Source: Acidobacteriota bacterium
Lineage (GTDB): Bacteria > Acidobacteriota > Aminicenantia > Aminicenantales > Saccharicenantaceae
Reading direction: 5' to 3'
NCBI GenBank assembly: GCA_022711665.1
Contig: JAKLEN010000010.1
Coordinates: 1-42,142, forward strand
Length of the DNA: 42,142 nucleotides
Shown in pieces: positions 1-7,110 of this stretch. The notes beneath the pieces are model-generated. The model saw nothing but the letters and a program-made list of their open reading frames with translations. It ran no database searches and had not been told where the DNA came from. Every line of letters starts with the position of its first letter. Position 1 is the stretch's first letter. Both the position numbers and the translations under genes were made by a program.

Positions 1-345
1 CTATGATGCGCATCATGGCGCGGATAGAAGGGTGGTTCATGAAACCGAGGCAGCCAGAGGAAGAGATGAAAAGAAGGAAAAAGAAACGGGGGGCTTGCGT
101 TTCGCTATCATAGAAGATATTTCTCAGAATCACGGCCTCGAGTGCTCGGCCATGATTCTGACCTCCGCTCCCTTAAGTCCGCTCCGCGCCGGCACATCGC
201 CGCCGCGAGAGGGAATCCCGGAGATGGGAGAAGAACCTTTCCCGGGCCTTTTTCAGGCCGGCGGCGAGAGCTTGGCGGGAAAACGGGGGAGGCGGGATGA
301 TGCGGGGTTACGGGAAAACGGGGACGGGGCGCGGGGAGAGAGGGA
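1..345. other. Intergenic region with repeat element
   Basis: I see no convincing gene here. An open frame on the plus strand (32-388) runs through a repeat found again near 19.1-19.4 kb and overlaps the end of the DUF507 gene, so I treat it as chance. The region starts with a perfect 14-bp palindrome, ATGATGCGCATCAT at 3-16. One repeat element copy lies at 104-237. Just beyond it, around 240-265, a short GGCCT/AGGCC hairpin lies downstream of the minus-strand DUF507 genes but lacks a T-run. Confidence 0.6.
104..237 (+). repeat. Palindromic intergenic repeat, single copy
   Basis: This copy runs from GCTATC to AAGAACC. It contains an imperfect hairpin at 125-160: 13-nt arms CAGAATCACGGCC and GGCCATGATTCTG with one mismatch, around a 10-nt loop. 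A conserved tail follows, GAGAGGGAATCCCGGAGA at about 208-225. The hairpin recurs inverted at 19174-19209 and the tail recurs directly near 19396. Two diverged copies in intergenic DNA suggest a dispersed REP- or MITE-like family. The ends are set by comparing the copies, and the left boundary is approximate. Confidence 0.7.
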
Positions 346-636
346 TCAGTCGGAGAGCTTGCCCAGCTTGGCCAGCTCGTCGTTGTAGTACTTGCGATAG
401 AGGATCTCCCATTCCCGGGAGCCCTCCTCGATGGCCTTCTTCTGGGCCTGGATCTTGTCGATAGCCCTCTTGTCGATGGCCTCGTAGAGGTGCATTTCCT
501 CTTCGATGGACTTGACGATCACCAGGCGGACCTCGTTCGGGTCGTCCAGGAAATCGACCTGGTCGTCCTTCTCGAGGACGTTGAGGATCTGCCGGGACAG
601 GTAGTTGATCTTCTCCCGGGACAGACGGTTGCTCAC
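346..636 (-). CDS. DUF507 family protein (second of a tandem pair)
   Basis: This 96-residue charged, helical protein has the start MSNRLSREKINYLSRQIL, typical of DUF507, a family of unknown function. Its sequence is mostly predicted helix, with many Glu and Lys residues and the aromatic-rich segment WEILYRKYYNDEL near the C-terminus. There is no signal peptide or membrane segment, so it should be cytoplasmic. The ATG overlaps the stop of the upstream DUF507 paralogue by 4 bp (ATGA), which implies translational coupling. The two are clearly related but diverged, which suggests an old duplication and perhaps a heteromer. The family call is from the sequence pattern; no function can be assigned. 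Confidence 0.8.
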   Translation of the reverse strand: MSNRLSREKINYLSRQILNVLEKDDQVDFLDDPNEVRLVIVKSIEEEMHLYEAIDKRAIDKIQAQKKAIEEGSREWEILYRKYYNDELAKLGKLSD

Positions 637-911
637 AGGACGATCCCCTTTTCCCGGGCGAGCTTCTTCTTGACCTCTTTGAACATCGCCTGGTATTCGA
701 TGTTCTCCTTGCGGATCTTCTCCATGTGCTTACTGAGAAGCTCGCGGACCTCCTGGTCCAGGCGGTCCTCCTTCTGGAACTCCTCGACCAGCACGGTGGT
801 GACCTCTTCGAGCAGACGGGACTTGTCCTCGGCGATGATCTTGCCTTCCTTGACCAGGCTGCGCAAGATCACCGAGGCCAGGTGCTCGAGTTGGTTCTTA
901 TTGAGCCGCAT
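633..911 (-). CDS. DUF507 family protein (first of a tandem pair)
   Basis: This 92-residue helical protein starts MRLNKNQLEHLASVILRSL and carries long charged helices such as VEEFQKEDRLDQEVRELL. It matches the general look of DUF507 and resembles the next gene (N-terminal basic and polar helix, then an acidic middle, then a lysine-rich end). It is cytoplasmic by absence of any signal. It has a possible promoter of its own (TTGAAT-17-TAAAGT), and it lies about 115 bp downstream of truB. It could therefore be an independent two-gene unit or a read-through extension of the nusA operon. Function is unknown. Confidence 0.8.
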   Translation of the reverse strand: MRLNKNQLEHLASVILRSLVKEGKIIAEDKSRLLEEVTTVLVEEFQKEDRLDQEVRELLSKHMEKIRKENIEYQAMFKEVKKKLAREKGIVL

Positions 912-920
912 AACCCCGAT

Positions 921-949
921 ACTTTACCCCCATTGACGTAAAAATTCAA
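921..949 (-). promoter_or_regulatory. Possible sigma70-type promoter for the DUF507 pair
   Basis: On the minus strand TTGAAT (944-949) and TAAAGT (921-926) are separated by 17 bp and lie just upstream of the ATG at 911. The hexamers are only moderate matches. If used, transcription would begin about 915, leaving almost no leader. The spacer is occupied by an inverted repeat. Confidence 0.45.
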
Positions 950-955
950 TGGGGG
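927..955. repeat. Perfect 10-bp inverted repeat over the DUF507 promoter
   Basis: CCCCCATTGA (927-936) and TCAATGGGGG (946-955) form a perfect 10-bp stem with a 9-nt loop. The repeat covers the -35 and spacer of the proposed promoter. In the minus direction it is not followed by a T-run, so it is not a standard terminator for truB. It could be an operator or a processing hairpin. Confidence 0.6.
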
Positions 956-1027
956 AAGGGGACCCGGCGCTATTTTTCCGGGCCTTCCGGGCCCGGCCAG
1001 GGCGCCTGTGGTCCGGTCCGGCCGGCG

Positions 1028-1942
1028 TCAGGGCAGGACCAGGAAAGGATGGAGGGCGCCGCCCTCCGCCGGACGGGCCAGGGCCAGGAGGCGGCCGTCG
1101 GCCGCGACCAGGCGGACGAGGCCGGCCGCCGGCCCGGACGGGGCCTGAGGGGTCGGGGGAGCAGCCAGGTCGGCGGCTTCGAGGAGCCGTCCGTTCCGGA
1201 CCCGGCCCTCGGCCTCCGCCAGGACGACGACCGCCGGGACGTCCGGCAGGAGCCGTCCGAGCGGGATCAGCAGCCCCTCCGCTTCGCCCCGCGCCCCGGC
1301 GTCCTCGAAGGCTTCCAGCGTGACGGCCTGGGCCAGTACGTAGGGACCGACCGCGGTCCGGCGCAGGGCCGCCAGGTGGGCGCCGCAGCCGAGCCGCGCG
1401 CCCAGGTCATGGGCCAGCGAGCGGATATAGGTTCCCGCCGAGCACTCGGCCTCGAAGCCGAGGTCGGGCGGGCTCCAGACCCCCGGGTCGAAACGGAAGA
1501 CGGTGACCGGGGCGGGCGCCAGGCTGAACTCCCGGTCGGCCCGGGCCAGCTTGTAGACCGGCTGCCCGTCGAGCTTTTTGGCCGAATAGCGCGGCGGGGT
1601 TTGCAGGATGTCCCCGACGAAGCCTGCCATGGCCGCGGCGATCTCCTCCCGGCCAGGCAGGACGGAGGCCGGCGTCGAGGCCGGGTGCCCCGAGGCGTCG
1701 TAGGTGTCGGTCGAGAAGCCCATCCGGATGACGCCTTCGTAGGTCTTGCGCTCCTTGGACAGGAAAGGGAAGAAGCGGGTCGCCTGCCCGGCGGCGACGA
1801 GGAGGATGCCGGTCGCGTCCGGATCGAGGGTGCCGCCATGGCCGACTCGGTGCGTATTCAGGACCCGGCGCACCCGCTGGACGATGTCGTGCGAGGTCGG
1901 GCCAGCCGGCTTGTCGATGACGAGGAGGCCGTCGAGCGCCAC
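1028..1942 (-). CDS. truB: tRNA pseudouridine(55) synthase TruB
   Basis: TruB converts uridine 55 in the T-loop of tRNAs to pseudouridine. The protein is 304 residues, the usual length. It begins with the family pattern LDGLLVIDKPAGPTSHD, and the catalytic aspartate is Asp40 in GGTLDPDATG. A KTYEG segment and the GTYIRSLAHDLG segment also fit. The C-terminal third corresponds to the PUA-like tail and is rich in Ala, Gly and Pro. The start is GTG at 1942, preceded by GCGGAG. It is the last gene of the nusA-infB operon, 15 bp after nrnA, which is a classical position for truB. Confidence 0.96.
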   Translation of the reverse strand: MALDGLLVIDKPAGPTSHDIVQRVRRVLNTHRVGHGGTLDPDATGILLVAAGQATRFFPFLSKERKTYEGVIRMGFSTDTYDASGHPASTPASVLPGREEIAAAMAGFVGDILQTPPRYSAKKLDGQPVYKLARADREFSLAPAPVTVFRFDPGVWSPPDLGFEAECSAGTYIRSLAHDLGARLGCGAHLAALRRTAVGPYVLAQAVTLEAFEDAGARGEAEGLLIPLGRLLPDVPAVVVLAEAEGRVRNGRLLEAADLAAPPTPQAPSGPAAGLVRLVAADGRLLALARPAEGGALHPFLVLP

Positions 1943-1957
1943 GGCTCCGCCCCGCCC

Positions 1958-2953
1958 TCAGCGGGCCGGCCCGGAAGACGCCTGGCCGGGATGGCCGTCG
2001 AGCAGGGCCTCGACGGTCGCGGGCACCTCCCGGATGAGGCGCTCGTAGGGTCCGTAGACGGTGAAGCCCGAGGCGTGGACGTGGCCGCCGCCGCCGAAGT
2101 GCTCGGCCACCTTGGCCGCGTTGGCCTGGCCGCGCGACCGCAGGCTGACCCGGTAGGTCTCCGGCCCCATCTCCTTGAAGAACAGGACCATCTCGACGCC
2201 CTTGATGGACCGGGCCAGCGTGGTGATGTCCTCGGTGTCGACCTCCTGGAGGCGGAGGGCCTCCTGGTCGCGCCGGAACATGCTGATGACCGCGATCCGG
2301 CCGTCGGCGCCCATCGATAACGTCGACAGGACCCGGCCCAGGAGCTGGATCTTCTCGGGCGGGTTGTTGAAATAGAGCTTCTCGGCGACGCGGTTGGGGC
2401 AGGCGCCCAGGCGGGCCAGCTCGGTCGCCGCGGCCAGGGCCCGCGGCGTCGTGTTGGAGAACTGGAACGAGCCCGTGTCGGAGGCGATGGCGCAATAGAG
2501 GTTCTCGGCGATCTCCGGCGTCGGCTGGACGCCGAGACGGCCGCTGAGGTCGAAGACCATCTCTCCGACGGCCGGGGCCTCGGGATCGATCCAGTTGATG
2601 TCGGCGTAGGGGGTGTTCGAGTAGTGATGGTCGATGTTGATCTTGAAGGCCCCGTCGAGGCCCTCGTGGCCGGAGCGGGACACGTCGGCGCATTCGAGCA
2701 GGACGACGGTGTCGAAGTCGGCGGGCCGGATCGCGCCGACGCGGATGCCGGCCAGGTCCGGAAAGCCGGAGAAGGGAAACGGCGTCGCGTCGTGGTTGAT
2801 GATGGCCGCCTCCCGGCCCAGGCTTTCGGCCATCAGGGCCAGGGCCCGGGCCGTGCAGAGGGAGTCGCCGTCGGGACGGAGGTGGGAGGTGATGGCGATG
2901 CGGCGCGAGGCCCGGAGCCGGGCGGCGATGAGTTCTCGCGGGTCAGCGGCCAT
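1958..2953 (-). CDS. nrnA: DHH-family phosphoesterase NrnA (nanoRNase/pAp phosphatase)
   Basis: This 331-residue protein has the DHH phosphoesterase layout: metal ligands in HLRPDGDS (His24, Asp28, Asp30), Asp90 in LLECAD, the DHH motif at 108-110, Asp159 in ASDTGSF, and the DHHA1 substrate loop GGGGHVHASG starting near residue 287. NrnA proteins degrade 2-5-nt RNAs and dephosphorylate pAp. Its place between rbfA and truB is the common one for this family in many phyla. The ATG at 2953 lies inside the end of rbfA (11-bp overlap), indicating coupled translation. Function is assigned from family and context; the balance of the two activities cannot be read from sequence. Confidence 0.92.
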   Translation of the reverse strand: MAADPRELIAARLRASRRIAITSHLRPDGDSLCTARALALMAESLGREAAIINHDATPFPFSGFPDLAGIRVGAIRPADFDTVVLLECADVSRSGHEGLDGAFKINIDHHYSNTPYADINWIDPEAPAVGEMVFDLSGRLGVQPTPEIAENLYCAIASDTGSFQFSNTTPRALAAATELARLGACPNRVAEKLYFNNPPEKIQLLGRVLSTLSMGADGRIAVISMFRRDQEALRLQEVDTEDITTLARSIKGVEMVLFFKEMGPETYRVSLRSRGQANAAKVAEHFGGGGHVHASGFTVYGPYERLIREVPATVEALLDGHPGQASSGPAR

Positions 2954-3293
2954 GCCTCTTGGTCTCCTCGATCAGATGGTCGATCCGGTCCAGGTGCTCC
3001 GGTCCCGGATCGAGCGCAAAAATTAGCAGAGGATTATACTTCAACTTCAGACGCGAGGCAAGCGCCCGGCGGAGGGCCCCGGCCTGGCGCTCGATCCGCG
3101 CCAGCCGGCCGGCCGGGTCGCCGCCGAACACGGACAGGTAGACGCGGGCCGTCATCAGATCGGGCGTCATCTCGACCCGGGTGACCGTCAACAGCCCTTC
3201 GCCTGGCTCGCGGAACTCGGCCAGGAACTGGCGGCTGAGCTCGTCCCGGACGAGTTCGGCCACGCGCCGCGTCCGGAAACCCTTCTCAGACAT
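2943..3293 (-). CDS. rbfA: 30S ribosome-binding factor RbfA
   Basis: RbfA binds the 30S subunit and helps mature the 5' end of 16S rRNA. The protein is 116 residues, the usual size. It shows the expected order: an N-terminal helix with RTRRVAELVRDELSRQF, a beta-strand block with VTRVEMTPDLMTARVYLSVF, and a helical segment followed by LKYNPLLIFALDPGPEHLDRID, equivalent to the conserved R-x-P-x-L-x-F region. It overlaps DUF503 upstream by 8 bp and nrnA downstream by 11 bp. The infB-(DUF503)-rbfA order is standard. Confidence 0.95.
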   Translation of the reverse strand: MSEKGFRTRRVAELVRDELSRQFLAEFREPGEGLLTVTRVEMTPDLMTARVYLSVFGGDPAGRLARIERQAGALRRALASRLKLKYNPLLIFALDPGPEHLDRIDHLIEETKRHGR

Positions 3294-3564
3294 AGCGGAT
3301 CTCGTGGCCGGAGATCTCGGCTTCCTCGAGGTTCCGGGCGTCGGCCAGGACGCGGCCGAAGACCTCCTCGACGACCGAAGCCTGGCTGTTGAGGGTGACG
3401 ATGCCGAGGCGGGCCCGCTGCCAGAGATCCTGGAAGTCGATCTCGGCCAGGGCGATGTTGTGGCGGCGCAGGCGGTCCTTGAAGCCGTGAAGGATGCGCC
3501 GCTTGTCCTTCAGGGACTGGGCGTAGGGAAAAAAGAGATCGAGCGTCAGCACGCCGACGATCAT
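3286..3564 (-). CDS. DUF503 family protein
   Basis: This 92-residue protein begins MIVGVLTLDLFFPYAQSLKD and contains SLKDKRRILHGFKDRL, the hallmark of the DUF503 (YlxP-like) family, which is often found between infB and rbfA. I place the start at ATG 3564 because GGAGGAG lies just upstream, while the in-frame extension toward 3669 would run into infB and looks non-coding. It follows infB by 17 bp and overlaps rbfA by 8 bp. A role in ribosome biogenesis is suggested only by this context. Confidence 0.9.
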   Translation of the reverse strand: MIVGVLTLDLFFPYAQSLKDKRRILHGFKDRLRRHNIALAEIDFQDLWQRARLGIVTLNSQASVVEEVFGRVLADARNLEEAEISGHEIRYV

Positions 3565-3581
3565 GCTCTCCTCCGGTCCGG

Positions 3582-5969
3582 CTAAACGGGCTGGACCTTT
3601 TCGCGGATGAAGGCCTCGATCGTGTCCCCCGGCTGAAAGGCGTTGAAGCCGCCGACGCCGATGCCGCACTCGTAGTCCTTCTTGACCTCGGTGACGTTCT
3701 CCTTGAGGTGCTTGAGCGAGGTGATCCGCCCCTGGTGGAGGACTTCGCGGCCGCGCAGGACCCGGGCCTCGGTGTTGCGGGTGATCCGGCCGTCCTGAAC
3801 GTAGCAGCCGGCGATGGCCCCGACCTTGGGGATCTGGAAGACCTTGCGGACTTCGGCCCGGCCCATATAGGTTTCCTTGATGACCGGCTCGAGCAGGCCG
3901 ATGACGGCCTTCTTGAGATCGTCGGTGAGCTGGTAGATGATCTTGTAGGTCCGGATCTCGACCTCTTCCTTCTTGGCCAGGTCGAGGATCTTGGGGGCCG
4001 GCTTGACGTTGTAGCCGACGATGATGGCCTTGGAAGCGGAGGCCAGCAGGACGTCGGCCTCGGTGATGTTGCCGGTGCCGCCGCTGATGATCTTGATCTT
4101 GACCTTCTCGGTGCTCAGGGGCGGGATGACGTCCGAGAGGACCTCGAGCGAGCCCTGGACGTCGGCCTTGAGGACGATGTTCAGGTCCTTGGCCTGGCCG
4201 CCCTCGATCTTCTTGAACAGATCATCGAGGGTCACGCCGGTATCGCGGGCCGCCTCGGGCTTCCTGGCCCTGGCCTTGCGGAACTCGACGACCTGGCGGG
4301 CCGCCTCGGCGTCTTCCATGACCTGGAACGGGTCGCCGGCCACGGGGACGTCGGCGAAGCCCATGATCTCGACCGGCATGGACGGGCCGGCGCTCTTGAT
4401 GACCTTGCCATTCTCGTCGAACATGGCCCGGACCTTGCCCATGGTCAGGCCGGAGACGAAGGACTGGCCGGCCTTGAGCGTGCCCTGCTGGATGATGACC
4501 GTGGCCAGGGGCCCCTTCTGGCTGTCCAGGCGGGCCTCGAGGACGACGCCCTGGGCCGGGACGTCGGGATTGGCTTTGAGCTCCTGGATGTCGCTGAGGA
4601 GCAGGATCATCTCGAGCAGATCGCCGATGTTCTTCTTCTCCTTGGCGGAGACCTCGACGGAGATCGTCTTGCCGCCCCAGTCCTCGACCAGGAGGTTCTC
4701 CTTGGACAGCTGCTGCTTGACCCGGTCGACGTTGGCCTCAGGCTTGTCGATCTTGTTTATGGCCACGATGATCGGCACGTTGGCCGCCCGGGCGTGGTCG
4801 ATGGCCTCCTTGGTCTGGGGCATGAGCCCGTCGTCGGCGGCCACGACCAGGACGACGATGTCCGTCGTCCCGGCGCCCCGGGCCCGGAGGCGGGTGAAGG
4901 CCTCGTGACCAGGCGTGTCGATGAAGGTGATCGTCCGGTTCTTGACGGCGACGCGGTAGGCGCCGATATGCTGGGTGATGCCGCCCGACTCCTTGTCGAC
5001 GAGGTTGGACGAGCGGATGGCGTCGAGCAGGGTCGTCTTGCCGTGGTCGACGTGGCCCATGATGGTGACGACCGGGGAGCGGGGCACGAGGTGCGAGGCC
5101 TTGGCCTCGGCCTGGAGCCGCATGGCCTGGTCGAGCGTGATGAAGTCGGCGTCGAAGTGCGTCGCCCGGGTCACAGCCGCGGCCGTGTCGGCGTCGACGA
5201 AGTCGTTGAGGTCGGCGTTGAAGCCCTTGGCGCCCAGCTTCTCCAGCAGGTCCTTGGGCCGGATCTTCATGGCCTCGGCCGCGTCCCTGACCAGCCAGCC
5301 CTCGCGGAAGGATATCTTCTGCCGGGGCTTGGGGGGCGCCGGCGGCGGCACGGGCTTTGCGGCGGCCGGCCTCTGGGCCGGGGCGGCATGGGGCGCGGCG
5401 GGCCTGGCCGGGCCGGCCGGCCGGGGCGCCTGGCCCGGAACGGGCCTGGCCGCCGGCGGATGAGGCGCCGGGGCGGCGGGCTTCGCGGCCGGAGCAGCGG
5501 GAGCGGCCGCGGCGTGAGGCGCCGGCGCGGGCTTGGCCGGAGGTGCGGACGGTTTAGCCGGGGCGGCCTGGGGCGCGGCGGGCTTGGCCGCCGGAGCGGC
5601 CGGCTTGGCGGCCTCGGGAGCGGGAGCAGGAGCGGGCGCGGGGGCCGCGGGTTTCGCCGGGGCGGCCGGCTTGGCCGCCGGCGGATGAGGCGCCGGGGCG
5701 GCGGGCTTGGCGGCCTGGGGCTCCTCGCCGGGCTTGACGGCTCTCTTCAGCGGCGGGGCGGCCTTGACGACCGGCACGGGTTTTCCGGGCGCGGCGGGCT
5801 TGGCGCCGGGATGGACCCCGGGCTTCAGGACGCCGGGCTTGGCCGGAGGCTCCTCGCCGGGCTTGACGGCCCTCTTCAGCGGCGGGGCCGCCCGAACGAC
5901 CAGGGGAACCTTGGGTTCCTCGGGCTTGAGGGGTTTCTTGAGGAGGGGTTTCTTGAGCGGTTCAGTCAT
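3582..5969 (-). CDS. infB: Translation initiation factor IF-2
   Basis: IF-2 is the GTPase that places initiator tRNA on the 30S subunit and promotes subunit joining. The protein has 795 residues. Residues 1-217 are low complexity, almost all Pro, Ala and Lys, and include two copies of the block AAPPLKRAVKPGEEP (about 27-41 and 70-84). One IF2_N domain follows (about 219-275). The GTPase domain has G1 GHVDHGKTT (305-313), DTPGHEAF (351-358) and NKID (405-408). The C-terminal domains II-IV are intact. It overlaps nusA by 8 bp. The ATG at 5969 is the only plausible start; there is no classical IF2_N domain at the extreme N-terminus. Confidence 0.97.
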   Translation of the reverse strand: MTEPLKKPLLKKPLKPEEPKVPLVVRAAPPLKRAVKPGEEPPAKPGVLKPGVHPGAKPAAPGKPVPVVKAAPPLKRAVKPGEEPQAAKPAAPAPHPPAAKPAAPAKPAAPAPAPAPAPEAAKPAAPAAKPAAPQAAPAKPSAPPAKPAPAPHAAAAPAAPAAKPAAPAPHPPAARPVPGQAPRPAGPARPAAPHAAPAQRPAAAKPVPPPAPPKPRQKISFREGWLVRDAAEAMKIRPKDLLEKLGAKGFNADLNDFVDADTAAAVTRATHFDADFITLDQAMRLQAEAKASHLVPRSPVVTIMGHVDHGKTTLLDAIRSSNLVDKESGGITQHIGAYRVAVKNRTITFIDTPGHEAFTRLRARGAGTTDIVVLVVAADDGLMPQTKEAIDHARAANVPIIVAINKIDKPEANVDRVKQQLSKENLLVEDWGGKTISVEVSAKEKKNIGDLLEMILLLSDIQELKANPDVPAQGVVLEARLDSQKGPLATVIIQQGTLKAGQSFVSGLTMGKVRAMFDENGKVIKSAGPSMPVEIMGFADVPVAGDPFQVMEDAEAARQVVEFRKARARKPEAARDTGVTLDDLFKKIEGGQAKDLNIVLKADVQGSLEVLSDVIPPLSTEKVKIKIISGGTGNITEADVLLASASKAIIVGYNVKPAPKILDLAKKEEVEIRTYKIIYQLTDDLKKAVIGLLEPVIKETYMGRAEVRKVFQIPKVGAIAGCYVQDGRITRNTEARVLRGREVLHQGRITSLKHLKENVTEVKKDYECGIGVGGFNAFQPGDTIEAFIREKVQPV
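5720..5891. repeat. Direct repeat inside the infB linker
   Basis: Nearly identical stretches of about 43 bp at 5720-5762 and 5849-5891 are 129 bp apart, exactly 43 codons. They encode the duplicated AAPPLKRAVKPGEEP block of the IF-2 linker. The in-frame spacing and high identity point to a tandem duplication in a tolerant linker. Confidence 0.75.
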
Positions 5970-6999
5970 GGGCGTCTTCTTGTTTGATGGAGATTTTCCA
6001 GCCGACGAGCCGGGAAGCCAGCTTGACGTTGATGCCTTTCTTGCCGATAGCCAGCGACAGCTGGTCCTGGGGCACGACGGCCAGGACCGCCTTCTCGTTG
6101 CGGCTCGCGACCTGGAGCCGGTCGACCCTGGCCGGGCTGAGGGAGGCCTTGGCGTAGGTCACCAGGTCGGGAGACCAGGGGATGATGTCGACCTTCTCGC
6201 CGCCGAGCTCCTTGGAGATGGCCAGGATGCGGTTCCCCTTGACGCCGATACAGGCCCCGATAGGGTCGATATCGCGCTCCCGGCTGACCACGGCGACCTT
6301 GGCCCGCTCGCCGGGCTGGCGGACGATATCCTTGATCTCGATGGTGCCGTTGGCGATCTCGGGGATCTCGGTCTCGAGCAGCCGGGCCAGGAAGCGGGGA
6401 GAGGACCGAGAAACGATGATCTGGGGCCCCTGGTAGCCCTTGAGCACCTGGGTGATGACCGCCTTGACCAGGTCGCCGCGGCGGATCTGCTCGTCAGGCA
6501 GCTTTTCGCGCAGGGGCAGGGCGACTTCTGTCTTGTTGACCTCGAGGATGACGAAACCGTCCTCGACCCGCCGGACGACGCCCGTGACGATCTCGCCGAT
6601 CCGGGGGGCGAACTCGTTGATGATCTTCTCCTGCTCGGCGTCGCGGACCTTCTGGAAGATGACCTGCTTGGCGGCCTGGGCGGCGATGCGGCCCAGGGTG
6701 TCGGAAGGCAGGTCGATCTCGACCGTCTCGCCCTCCTTGACCTCGGGCCTGATGGCCCGGGCCTCGGCCAGGGAGATCTCCTCGGCCGGGTTCTTGGGCT
6801 TCGCGGCGGCCGTCTTGACGGCGAAGACGCGGAGCTCGCCTTTCTCGGGCCGGAACAGGACCTGGACATTCTCCTTCTGGGAGAAGAACTTGGCCGACGC
6901 GACCCTCAGGGATTCTTCGATCGCCTGGATAATGACGCGCGGCTCGACCCCTCGCTCTTTGCTGAGCTGCAGGATCGTATTCCAGACGTTGACTTTCAT
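5962..6999 (-). CDS. nusA: Transcription elongation/termination factor NusA
   Basis: NusA binds RNA polymerase and nascent RNA and affects pausing, termination and antitermination. The protein has 345 residues: an N-terminal polymerase-binding domain (1 to about 125), an S1 domain containing GEIVTGVVRRVEDGFVILEV, and two KH domains. The first KH includes PIGACIGVKGNRILAIS, and the second has LSLAIGKKGINVKLAS close to the end. There are no C-terminal acidic repeats, as in the short Firmicutes-type NusA. It is the first gene of the operon behind a strong promoter and overlaps infB by 8 bp. rimP, usually just before nusA, is missing here. Confidence 0.96.
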   Translation of the reverse strand: MKVNVWNTILQLSKERGVEPRVIIQAIEESLRVASAKFFSQKENVQVLFRPEKGELRVFAVKTAAAKPKNPAEEISLAEARAIRPEVKEGETVEIDLPSDTLGRIAAQAAKQVIFQKVRDAEQEKIINEFAPRIGEIVTGVVRRVEDGFVILEVNKTEVALPLREKLPDEQIRRGDLVKAVITQVLKGYQGPQIIVSRSSPRFLARLLETEIPEIANGTIEIKDIVRQPGERAKVAVVSRERDIDPIGACIGVKGNRILAISKELGGEKVDIIPWSPDLVTYAKASLSPARVDRLQVASRNEKAVLAVVPQDQLSLAIGKKGINVKLASRLVGWKISIKQEDAHD

Positions 7000-7042
7000 C
7001 CGCCGTTCTCGATTCCCTGGTCAGGGGGTTCAAGGATGGTTG

Positions 7043-7071
7043 ATTATATCGGAATCCCGGCCAAAGTGCAA
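7043..7071 (-). promoter_or_regulatory. Sigma70-type promoter of the nusA-infB operon
   Basis: On the minus strand TTGCAC (7066-7071) and a perfect TATAAT (7043-7048) are separated by 17 bp. The start point would lie near 7036, giving a leader of about 37 nt before the nusA ATG at 6999. The site lies in the short gap after miaB, so the operon is not only dependent on read-through. Confidence 0.8.
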
Positions 7072-7110
7072 CGGAATGGATAGCTCCCGTTCCCCCTGGC
7101 GGGGACACAT

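Noticed and set aside
32..388. 118-codon plus-strand open frame
   Set aside because: It runs through the palindromic repeat, and the same translated segment appears in a minus frame near 19.2 kb only because the DNA repeats. It also overlaps the DUF507 gene.
973..1000. Terminator for truB
   Set aside because: CCGGGCC/GGCCCGG can pair, but on the transcribed (minus) strand A residues follow, not T residues.
5345..5720. Minisatellite or CRISPR-like array
   Set aside because: The repeats are codon-level Ala/Pro/Lys runs in the IF-2 linker; there are no equal repeats with unique spacers. No CRISPR array was seen anywhere in the window.
3708..5987. Long plus-strand frame opposite infB (759 codons)
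   Set aside because: It is a shadow of high-GC coding on the other strand; IF-2 motifs are unambiguous on the minus strand.
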